DNA from: Aplectana chamaeleonis
Taxonomy: Eukaryota; Nematoda; Chromadorea; Rhabditida; Cosmocercidae
Assembly: GCA_029168955.1 (NCBI GenBank)
Contig: JAPDOI010001159.1
Span: 1-64,000, forward strand
Length of the DNA stretch: 64,000 bases
Direction of reading: 5' to 3'
Positions 54,981 to 64,000 of this stretch are shown here, piece after piece. The position numbers were made by a program, and so were the translations under genes. The notes under the pieces are model-generated. The model was not told the DNA's origin and did no database searches. It saw only the letters and a program-made list of their open reading frames with translations. Each line of letters starts with the position of its first letter. Position 1 is the first letter of the stretch.

Positions 54981-56353
54981 ATGATACCGCCTTCAGAAAT
55001 CTATCTGATTCCATGGAATTTCTACGAAATTGCGAGAGATAACGTTGTCACATATCTGACATCGAAAGAAATTTTCATTTTCATGGATGATTCTTTTCAT
55101 TTCTACGCGTGAATCTTGAGTGCCCCCCTGACTAATTTTTCACCAAAGTCTAACTAGACGAAAAATACCGCGCGGTACCGATTACCAGAAGGCCACAAAA
55201 TTCTTTGCAACTTTCATTTGTGAGTCTGAGTCGGTCGGTCTGATATAAATGCAACTGATATCATCATTTCATGCTTTTGTGGCAATCGGTACCGCACGGT
55301 ATTTGGAGTTTCCTCAAAGTTTATACTTCCACCGCGCAGCAGGGCGTTTATAGTTTATCGGCACAAATTTCGTAAAGAGCGCCGCGCGCGACCGTTGCCC
55401 CGGAGCTGCCACGCCGCCTGAAATGGGCAGGCGGTGAGGATGTCGCGTCGCCGGACCTTCCGCCGCACGAGACGCTCACCGACCGCGACGGAGAACTCAC
55501 GGTTTAGCATTGTGGCTGCCCGTTTTCCTGTGGATGCCCAGGGATACTAACAATGGAATTCGCTTTCGCAGACATTTCTAACGCTTCAGAAACCTCCGTT
55601 ATAAGCTAGCGCTCTAGACAAAATTGCTCTAGTATCACAGGTCGTTGTTTGCTGTTGCTTGATTATCAACGAGAAAATGATTGTAATAAAAATTCCGATC
55701 GAAAGCGATACCAACGAGTACGTAGAAGCTTCAGTAAATATAGCGCAGTTCTTCCCAAACGCTGCACCGTCGTTGATGGAGCCATGGTCGACAATGAAAC
55801 AGAGTCGTTTTCGAATTTAACACCGAGCCTTGCGCGCTGTCAACTTTTGAATGACGAGATAAAGACGCAGTTGGTGCTGTTTGGTTCACCAAAATGTCCC
55901 TGAATTCCCCCCGAAAGATTGAGCCGGCCTGTGTGGGATTTGGAGCGGTCCACCTGGTCGTAATATGGATATCGGTATGTCACATCCGAAAACTATTATA
56001 AACTCCGACTGTTTGTAAATATAGGTGCAAGTATTAGACAACTCAAAAAAATCATGAAATTGTAGAACATTTTTCATCAGCTAGGCTTTCCAAACGGGAT
56101 CGGCCAAACAGGATAAGCAGAATACTCTTTCGGTATAGACGACATAAGTGTCATACTATGATATTAGCAATTCTTCATTCCACTGGAGCCATTGATGAAT
56201 TATTATGCCTTTGGAATCATTTTGCTGGTTGGCGTAACCATCCGAGTCGTCGGTCACGTCAAAACATAAGCCAATCACTTTACAAAGGGTGGGTGATGGT
56301 GCGGATCCACACATCTTAGACGTAAAAAGTCTCGGAGTGTAACGGTAAGGATG

Positions 56354-56636
56354 TACTGTGCATCTCTGGGCCAAATTCCTGTCCGCAATTGCGTCTCGAC
56401 ACGCTTTGCGGCCGTGCGCTTTCGAGTCGGAAAAAGTTTCCAGCGCCACAGTCGCCCATTTGTTGACTCAAGGTTCGTTTTCGAAACTGGAAACTGAACA
56501 AGATGGTGAAAAACTGTATAAAAAGCCACATCGAGTCGGCTTTGGCGCTGGAAACTCGACCGACTCGAGCGCGTGCGGCCGCAAAGCGTGTCGAGACACA
56601 CTTGCGGACCGGAGTTCGGCCCAGAGAAGCACTGTA
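56354..56636. mobile_element. family M MITE, copy 4 (right edge of the duplication)
   Basis: TACTGTGCATCTCTGGGCCA to inverted GGCCCAGAGAAGCACTGTA with TA edges, 283 bp. Confidence 0.85.
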
Positions 56637-57566
56637 CTCGAGCCGCAGCCGTAGCACGTATGCCCGGAAGCGAACGGGGCTCCTGAGCTGCGGTCCAGAA
56701 TAGTGCGCAGAGAGTCAGTATACAGGGGTACTGAGCAGGGTGTGCAGTGTTTTTGGGTTTCGTAATTACGGTTTACGATTTACGACATTTTGGACCGTAA
56801 ATCGTAATCTTTCGTAAATAAAAATACATGCAATAAAAGTAAATCACAAGACATCTCCAATTGACCTGCTCTAATCCCACTTTGTGTATACTTATGTTTT
56901 GAACACGAGATGGGACCAATCAACTGTCCTGATTCCTATAACTAAATTGGTGTCAAAGCATCGAGCGAAGCAGTCTAATCAATCAAAAAATTGCTCCAGA
57001 TAATGATCCTGGCCCACCTTTTGAGGAGATTACGGCTTCTTAGAGTCCACAAAAATCAGTAAGAGGATCGTTTGTTATTTACCCTAAGAGTTTGGAGCTG
57101 AAAATTGTTTCCTCTAGTTAATTTTTCTTCTTCGGCAGCAAACGGACACTGAGAAAAAGCGTGCGTGCTAGTTTAAAAGCTCTTCTTCGCCCTTTTTTTG
57201 AAACTGCTATCTCTCGCAAATGCGAGCGCTTGGTGGGGCGCATTGGCTATATTCCTTAACTATAGGGACCAAACTGCACAAAGCGGCAGAAATTAGAAAG
57301 CGGTTTTTTGTGCTTACGTTGTCTTTGATGAACTACGGTATCGTCATCATAAAGCTACAATTTTGCAAGTGATTTAGTGGATATAGGCAAAATAACTTGT
57401 GCTGATCGACCGATACTGTGCTCTAGATAATATTGAGTTGGCCCGGCTCGGAGTGATACTTTGCGATCTCTATTGAAGGCTGGTGCAAGCTAAGTGCCAC
57501 ATTTTAACGTACGTACACCGAGTTTGAGCCAACCTTCAGTAGGGAACTCGAAGTACATAATGTACT

Positions 57567-57757
57567 ATGGTTAGGTCCGTGGCTTGTTTCCTGAGGAAAA
57601 AACATTAAAATTCAAATCGCGGCTGTCGCGGCGGTTTCAATCTCACCAGCGACTGGCTAGTAACTACCAGCGGGCCGCTTTGAACCGCTGCGCCAGCCGC
57701 GGTTCAAATTCCATTGTTTTTTTCTGAGGGAACAAGCCACGGACCTAACTATACATA
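57567..57757. mobile_element. MITE (TTAGGTCCGTGGCTTG ends) inside hAT element 2
   Basis: GGTTAGGTCCGTGGCTTGTT and its inverse AACAAGCCACGGACCTAAC bracket GC-rich inner arms (GCGGCTG / CAGCCGCGG). Related to the 38795 MITE in the pnc-1 intron. Confidence 0.75.
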
Positions 57758-58059
57758 TCAGAGCGATCCTTTCCGACTGTATAATGGGTGTTGCCGTTCC
57801 GCTAGCAAATGAGAGGAGTTCTCAAATTCAGCCGTTGAGAATCTCTGAAATATTGTCATTTTCGCTCGTTTCAACGCTTACAACGGCGTTAGCGTTTTGG
57901 GAGAGGCATTACAAGTATAATTGGGTCCCTGTTGCCCAGCAGATACGCGGACAACTGAATCGGACTTCCGGATTTCTCAAAATCTAGGAGGAGTTGTGTA
58001 ATGAGTGATGAGGAAAGGAAAAATATACGGTAAGACGGTCCCATTAGACCAATGATTTT

Positions 58060-58322
58060 TTACGACACGCGGTCGCGTCGCTCTACATAGCGACAGCGAC
58101 CGCTTCCCGCCCTTCAATCCTGTCACATTGAAAGTGTGCTGCACAGCGACAGGCTTCGGCACATTTACAGTATGTTGGTCCTCCGCGACACGTCGCTGCG
58201 GCTCACGCGCGATGACTGTTTCTACGACAGCCGATGCCGCTGCTCCGATGCGGGTCCAACCGCGATTTGTGCTAGATTTCATTCCAGTCGCTCATTACAG
58301 CGACAAAGTATGCCATCCTCTT
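58060..58322 (+). repeat. GC-rich repeat (CGCTGCACAGCGACAGG type), copy 1
   Basis: Shares ordered phrases with 63445-63710: CTGCACAGCG.CAGGCTTCG, CACATTT.CAGTATGT, CCTCCGCGACA, ACAGCGACAAAGTAT. Open frames across it are inconsistent between copies. Confidence 0.7.
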
Positions 58323-58561
58323 GAACCTGGTTAGCTGTCAAATTCTGAACGCATCCAAATATGTGTGTATGTACTAAGTACGTGAAACGGTGGATCAATA
58401 TAGTAATAGTAATACACCATAGTAATAATAGTTGTAGTGGTTATTGTTATTAGTTGCTGTTTACGATTTACGATTTACGGTTTACGATTTACGGTGGTTT
58501 TCTCGTAATTACGGTTTACGATTTACGAAATTTGAAATTCAATTTACGCACACCCTGGTAC

Positions 58562-58717
58562 TGGGGTGCGTTCCAAGAACATTCCCATAGTAAAAGGCTT
58601 CCATGGCAAGTTAACCACGGCGACATTATAATTAGTAGTCATGGGATGCAAATTTGACCATGGAAAAGCTATTTGTTCTCCCATGGCGTGGTTCGAGCAT
58701 TCTTGGAACGCACCCCC
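58562..58717. mobile_element. family G MITE, copy 4
   Basis: GGGGTGCGTTCCAAGAACAT to inverted CATTCTTGGAACGCACCCC with an internal CCATGG-rich region. Confidence 0.75.
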
Positions 58718-59499
58718 TGAAGGACTGACATCGCAGTTAGTGGATGGTATTCAGGAGCGATGGGGATGACAAAATTCTAGACTCTGCTCCCTCTGAGACA
58801 ACCAACTCATAAAATCGCTTCGAACATGCTTTCGAGCTTTTTTTGTGTTAATCAGCTATCCAATAACAAATCAATGTCATATTGCGCACGCCCACACCCA
58901 CGCCGCGAAGCGAGTGTGTGCACGCTCGTTTATAATGTCAAGAGCAAGACCCATGAAATAACAGATCTTCAACAAACGATGGTGAAGCGCAGCTAATAAA
59001 ACAAACTATTGCGTTCCAGCAGAGAATTTACGGTTTCATAATCCCTTTATAAGAGCCGCAGAAGTGGCAGTCCTGCTCGACATTGAGATCCTATTCTACC
59101 TCCTATTCCCTTTGAAGTCCTGGGGCCAGTTCATCAACGAAGGTTGGGGTAATTTATACCCCGAGTTTAATTAACCCCACTCCGTACCCTAAAATAAACC
59201 CCAAATGTATGTATCGGATACTCCCATATATACCCCAAAAATTTGGGTTCATTTTTTGATGAATCGCAAAAATTTACCCGGCGGAGTAAATTATACCCTA
59301 AAACCACGGTTTTATCGTTGATGAATCCGGCCCCAGAGCTCAATTTTCGCAGAAGCTCAAAATTGTGGGCCAAGACAGACAAAAACATGTTATTATAAAC
59401 CATCCGTTAGCTCATCCGTGAAAATGAACTAACGACAATCAACACAGTTGATGATAAGCTTCCGCCCAAGATTGCGCCCTCTTTGAGACGGTAGTAAGG

Positions 59500-59645
59500 T
59501 TTCAGGAGTGAGCAGGACGCCGTACGATGTGTACGGGACCCCGGTGGAAGTGCGCAGGAAGTCCCGGGAAGTGTACGGGACCCCAGCCGGTGTATGCAGG
59601 ACGCCTTGATATGTGCATGAGACCCCCCTGGAAGTGCGCATGTCG
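59500..59645 (-). repeat. 42-bp repeat family B, about three degenerate units
   Basis: Units contain GCAGGACGCC, GTGTACGGGACCCC and GTGGAAGTGCGCAGG. The DNA just before it (AAGCTTCCGCCC-AGATT.TGCCC) also resembles that before the 15790 array, so both are parts of one longer repeat. Confidence 0.65.
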
Positions 59646-60390
59646 CTTATTAAAGGCACAGTCCAACCTCAGAGGTAAAATTTGATAATAGTCCGCCAAC
59701 CATGAATGTTATTTGGGGCGCTAAACACAATCATGAAGTCCGTTTTAAGATATCAGGTAGATCACGGAAAATACCAAGCGATAGATCATGAACGACCTTT
59801 TTGCTTTTTTTTCTCAGAGGGAACCTTTGGTAAAATAAAATGAAATTTGTAACTGTTCTGCTTCGCTATAAAAGGGTGATGATTTGGCTTCGAAGAAATC
59901 GTGAGAATCTCGTTACAAGAAGTGAATTACTTCTTGTGTTTGGCACGAAACTTGGAGAAAACGCTAAAAAGTCAGTGGAACGATGGACCATTGATTTGGC
60001 CGAGCACTTGTTTAATGATCAGCAAAAATTTCTTCCAATCAAGCTGATATTTACAACATAGTTTTGCAAAGCTAAGAGTCAAGCTTTGGCGTTTACCAGA
60101 TATTCAGGGACACAATCTCGAATATTACTGATCTCTTCATGTCTATATGTTTGTTAGCGGATAAGTAATGAACCACATTTTTAAGAGAAACATTATTTGA
60201 TGAAAATAAGTGCAGCCACAAGAATATATGCGGATGCTCAGAAAGACAGTAAGATTTGTTTTTTCAATGCTACACTCAATTTTTGCAGTTTATTAAACAA
60301 GGGCACGGCCAAATCAATGGTCCATCATTTCACTCACTTTTTAGCATTCCCTACAAGTGCCAAATCATACACAAGAAGTATTTCACTTCT
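59646..60390. other. mostly single-copy DNA, one unexplained frame
   Basis: A solo TTAAAGGCACAGTCCAACCT end lies at 59650. The plus frame 59840-60061 (RENLVTRSELLLVFGTKLGE region, 73 codons) looks compositionally protein-like and follows TTTTTTCTCAG at 59818, but no homolog is recognised and the frame is closed between that acceptor and its ATG. Confidence 0.3.
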
Positions 60391-60883
60391 TTCAAAGGCA
60401 GTGTTCACGATAAAAAATGTGTTTCAGTTTCCACTAGGAATGGGTAGTGGTGGGGCACACTGTAACGTTGACGTCGAAAGAACGCATGAAAACGAGCCAG
60501 GAGAAGCTCTAGAAGGGCCCGAAGTTGCCACTTCGAGCGCATGGCAAACCCCAAAAGCGCAGCACACGCCCACCGGCGTGAACAAATGAATGGTCGAGAT
60601 CGTAGGATGAGCGATGATTTCCAATCATTAACCCCATTCTTCCCTTCATTCTCAACTTCTCTTTACTCAGGTCAGCTCGCCTACATCGGCTGCAAAAGAC
60701 GGAAGTTACAAGCCCCACACAACTCGACCACCATGTTTTTTTAGCTTAATCTTTGAGGGACCATAACTTCGTTCCCAGAAGGTCTCGTACGATTTCAGAG
60801 ACATCAATGGAATCAGCATGGGGCCGTTTCCAAGATAGGCCGGGAAACAGAAAAACGATTCTTATCGTGAACACTGCCTTTAA
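60391..60883. mobile_element. TTAA-family MITE, CAGTGTTCACGAT ends
   Basis: TTCAAAGGCAGTGTTCACGA (left TTAA mutated) to ATCGTGAACACTGCCTTTAA. The interior resembles 18467 in reverse, including the CAAAAGACGGAAGTTACAAG region. A TTAAAGGCAGCAGACACGCT end of another family abuts it, sharing the TTAA. Confidence 0.8.
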
Positions 60884-61653
60884 AGGCAGCAGACACGCTC
60901 CAAAAACGAACATCAGCTAACTGGAGTGGGAGGGGTTAACAAAGAATTAAAAATATTTTTTGAGAGCCGATTTTCGTGGATAATTTTTTTTAAGTCCCGG
61001 AAACAAACCCTGTGGTATTTTACATGGAAGAGTCCTAGGCTTTTTGAAAAAAAAGGACCTCTACTTGGTTGAGGAGGTTCACGCGTTAGTAATTGCGCTT
61101 GCTACTGCGCTCGGTCTGGTTTACGTTTTTAAACAGCAAAATGGAACCGTATATGTGAGTTCACTAACATCACGTCTTCTTTTCGAGAATAGGTATTGAG
61201 TGCACGAATCACTTTTAGTACTAGAATAGAACCGAAGAAAGAGATGTCATTCTCAAAACCACAAAGTTCTTCTATGAAAAGCAACAAAGTGGTCTATTTT
61301 TGTAATAAAAATTTCAGCCACGGGAATCGGTTCTCGAAAAATATTGATACTTTTTCGTAGACTCACCCAATCCACTTCCCTATTTTTCTTTTTTTTGTTG
61401 GAATGTTTCTGCCAGCACCGAATCACATTTGCTTGGTAAATCCTCTTTCTGGAAGAACTTACGTTGCTTTTTCTTTTTTATCACATGTGTAATCAGCAGC
61501 GTTGGCGAAAAATTCAGTAATTTTGTTGGAGAAATCGCGCAGTGCTAAAAAAGGGGAGCGTTAGAATTGTTCCCGGTCAATCGATAATAAAAATAATGGT
61601 GGAACTCTAAGAAATTGCTATATAGGAATTGTGTTTACAGGTCTAATTGTGAC
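60884..61653. other. intergenic DNA, no gene seen
   Basis: Begins with the solo CAGCAGACACGCT terminus. 61335-61450 resembles the arm of the 6541 MITE (GTAGACTC, TTGTTGGAA.GTTTCTG). No exon supported. Confidence 0.45.
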
Positions 61654-61880
61654 TACAGTGCAACTCCGTATTCCCGTTCAGTCCGCAAAATGCACGCCGC
61701 TTGCGAAAGCGTGCTGCGGCGGTGATGTGGGATCACCCGGGCGGTGGGATCACCCGGGCACCAAAGGCAAAAACCGACCGGGTGATCCCACATCCCTGTC
61801 TGAGAATGCTCACGCTGAAGCATGCTTTCGCAAGCAGCGTGCCCTTTGCGGACTGAACGGCAATGCGGAGTTGAACTGTA
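61654..61880. mobile_element. mariner-like MITE (TACAGTGCAACTCCG ends)
   Basis: TACAGTGCAACTCCGTATTC and the inverse of GCGGAGTTGAACTGTA, with arms of about 85 bp including TTCAGTCCGCAAA and CTTGCGAAAGC. TA at both edges. An inner GGGATCACCCGG palindrome lies at the centre. Confidence 0.85.
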
Positions 61881-63160
61881 CAGCCTCAGCATCCACATAC
61901 TTAGACGAAGCGGTCATGAGTGTTTGCCAGAATGTACATCAAAACCCCAATCATCCGAGAGATGCCAGTTGATGTCACAGTGTCTTTTTCTTTGTATTTC
62001 CGGTGCAAGGGGTGGGGTCGACAATTTTCATTTACGTTTGCTTTTTCGATCAACTTTTCGAAAAAATGTTTCAACTGTCTAAAACATAGAAACCAGAAGA
62101 AAATATTTCTGTTTTGTGATGTAATAGGACCAAACCGACTAGAGGCATTTGTCGCATTCAATGGCTAGTACTGCTAAATTCTCGTCGACATGCTGTTGGG
62201 GCTAGAATGGCTAGTATCGTCCATGGCTTTTGATTTTTTCAGCCTCTGAAAAGGCAATCTGCCGAAACGTGAAAGCTGAATGAAATTGAATATCAATCTC
62301 ATGCAGGCTAGAAGCACACATATTACAGCAACTATTTTCAAAGAGAAGGAAGTGAGTCAGAAGCCGTGTCCAATAGTTTTTCAAGCAAAAAGAGCGTTAG
62401 CAGTAGTGCGAGGGTAATTTGATAGCAATGCGACTAAACATCGTTCGCATCGCGCGACGGTTTCCTGGCAACTGCGCAGTTGGTACAGAGATCAGACTTC
62501 AAAAACCTGACCCGCCTTATTAATAAACTCCATATGTTCATTTATAAAAATTTCAACCAACGACGATCAAAGAAAGTGGAGCGATTGAACTTAGCTAGCA
62601 TTTACATCCTGTCTGCAGAATCTTCTAGGAATTCCGTGGGAACCAAAATATATGAAGTTTGGACAAAACATGCCCACAAAAAGTGGAAGAGTGCTAGCTG
62701 GTAACAATTCTCAGACGAAAAAAAGAGGAGTGTTGAAGATAGAGGTGAACAGAAAAAAAGCCAATTTTAACAGAAGTACACAAAAATATAATTGCTAATG
62801 AAGTGCAAGGAGACTGGCTTCTTCTCACACACGGCAGCATGAACTAGCCGTTAAGAGTTCTTCTCAGACCGGCGCATTCTATCAGTCATGCTGCGTTCAC
62901 TTTTATAACGCCTGCTTCTTTACGGGACTGATGCGCAGAATTGATAGAGGTTTACAGTCTTTAAAGACCATGTGGAGCCCTGATGTCTGGTCCTATTAAC
63001 ATCTTCGGTTTTCTTTGTTTTGGTATCATAATATTATTGTAGACAATACCACTAAATTGGAGACCCAGCGCACGCAGCAGAAATGTACTTTGCAAGAACA
63101 CTTAACATGCGCCTTTCGCGCAGCTGACTCGGAGAAAGGTATTAGGTCAATGGTAAACAT
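61881..63160. other. intergenic DNA, no gene seen
   Basis: AT-rich single-copy DNA with short unconserved frames; no repeat boundary or splice-framed exon could be supported. Confidence 0.45.
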
Positions 63161-63164
63161 TGTC

Positions 63165-63712
63165 GCTGCATGAGCGACAGTCATGACATTAAGGACAAAT
63201 CCTGCCGGGACCAGCATCGGAGCACTGGCACTGGCCGCCGCAGGAACAGTTGTCGCGTGTCCGTCGTGTCGCGGAGGACTGACATACTGCAGATGAGCCG
63301 ATGCCTATGGTTGCCACTGTCCCTGTCGCTGTTCAGAGTACTGCGACAGCGACAAATTCAAAGGGCGGAGGCGGTCGCTGAAGCTGTGCAGAGCGACGCG
63401 GCCGCGTGTCGCAAAACTATACCGTTGGCCTAGGAGGTTAATATACGTCCGCGACTAACGGTCGCGCGGCTCTGCACAGCGACGGCCTGTCCCGGAGCTC
63501 CCGCCTTTTAAACCTGTTGCTGCCGCAGTGCGCTGCACAGCGGCAGGCTTCGACACATTTGCAGTATGTCAACCCTCCGCGACAAGTCGCTGCGACAGAC
63601 GCGCGGTAGCTGTTCCTACGGCGATCGATGACGTTGCTGCGATGCAGGTCCCACCGCGAATGGTTCTGGATTGCGTGCCTTTCGCTCATGACAGCGACAA
63701 AGTATACCATAA
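63165..63712. mobile_element. palindromic GC-rich element, two inverted copies of the CGACAG repeat
   Basis: The left half (63165-63425) and right half (63445-63712) are inverted relatives of about 260 bp (GAGCGACAG.CATGAC / GCTCATGACAGCGAC; CATACTGCA / TGCAGTATG). The single copy at 58060 matches the right half. Short spacer around CTAGGAGG. Confidence 0.7.
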
Positions 63713-63834
63713 CCCTTACCAATGCATCGCTTTTTAGTCCGACAGAGCCATCTCCACTGCTGCCCTAGGACACTCTCATTGCGATGATGGCTGTGCTATC
63801 GCGGTAAATTCGCAGCACTCTTCTCAGTCAATTC

Positions 63835-64000
63835 GCGTCCTTTTTGCGGTAATTCAACGGCAGATTCTTCTCGGCAGTTTCTCGGTCGATTCACGTCCTT
63901 TCAGCGGTATTTTCCCGGCTCGCAGTAGTTTCGGGTCAAATTCTCGCTGAAATCCAGGTTCGCGGTGGACTCTTGGTAGATTCCAGGCAATTTCTTCTAG
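63835..64000. repeat. dispersed repeat with CCAGGTTCGCGG phrase, copy 2, cut by the window end
   Basis: Inverted match of 44205-44430: TCCAGGTTCGCGGTGGACTC and TGGTAGATTCCAGGCAATT. It continues past the window. Confidence 0.6.

Larger units (their letters stand above)
54057..56353 (+). repeat. tandem duplication, unit 2
   Basis: Direct copy of 51950-53920 with the extra block 54383-54696. High identity, including non-functional DNA, implies a recent duplication. Confidence 0.85.
56736..58557. mobile_element. hAT-type non-autonomous element 2
   Basis: Ends CAGGGTGTGCAGTG and CGCACACCCTG, with subterminal TTTACGATTTACG repeats at both sides. They are flanked by an 8-bp duplication GTACTGAG / GTACTGGG (7 of 8 match). 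The 1.8 kb interior has the 57567 MITE and a GC-rich repeat at 58060-58320 but no transposase frame. Same type of terminus as the 24036 element (CAGGGATGTGCGGCAA). Confidence 0.75.

Noticed and set aside
57600..57720. tRNA-like box B (CGCGGTTCAAATTCC)
   Set aside because: It is part of the inverted arms of the 57567-57757 MITE and no tRNA fold can be formed.

Overview
The window is eukaryotic, repeat-dominated DNA, most likely from a rhabditid-type nematode. Signs are 52-121 nt introns with TTTCAG-like acceptors, hAT-type ends carrying CGGCAA repeats like those common in Caenorhabditis, a sequence matching the SL1 spliced leader at 19 of 22 positions, and a nicotinamidase gene built like pnc-1. 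There are no operons or prokaryotic signals.

Real genes are few and hidden by introns and insertions. The clearest is a nicotinamidase (pnc-1-like) gene on the minus strand, 44049 to 37282. Eight exons can be read with continuous phase (1080 nt), and the usual catalytic and metal-binding motifs are present. One 4.8 kb intron holds a 4.1 kb foldback element. A second, weaker candidate is a two-exon p53-family DNA-binding-domain-like fragment at 49967-50370.

Layout: 1-4.1 kb is intergenic DNA with small inverted-repeat elements. From 4.1 to 13.3 kb lies one broken CR1-like LINE (minus strand), split by nested insertions whose removal restores its reading frame. They are TA-flanked MITEs, a Harbinger-like element, and a 5.8 kb Helitron-like element carrying about 125 copies of a 42-bp satellite with a perfect CRE palindrome (TGACGTCA). 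From 13.4 to 23.9 kb are many TTAA-flanked MITEs and a long-TIR element. From 23.9 to 30.0 kb a MITE is interrupted by a 6.0 kb hAT-type element (perfect 8-bp target duplication) that itself contains a full-length but frameshifted APE-type LINE with a 2A-like motif. From 30 to 37 kb there are more MITEs and an AT-rich 42-bp tandem array. From 37.3 to 44.0 kb lies pnc-1 with the foldback element, whose arms are built of another 42-bp tandem repeat. From 44.2 to 51.6 kb are Harbinger-like and TTAA MITEs and the p53-like fragment. From 51.7 to 56.6 kb is a tandem duplication of about 2.3 kb bounded by three copies of one MITE. From 56.7 to 58.6 kb is a second hAT-type element. From 58.6 to 64 kb are MITEs and a palindromic repeat.

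Main themes: four tandem-repeat families unrelated in sequence share a unit of 42 bp (or 42-43 bp), and the order of insertions can be read from target duplications and restored reading frames. All alignments were made by eye; no database search was run.
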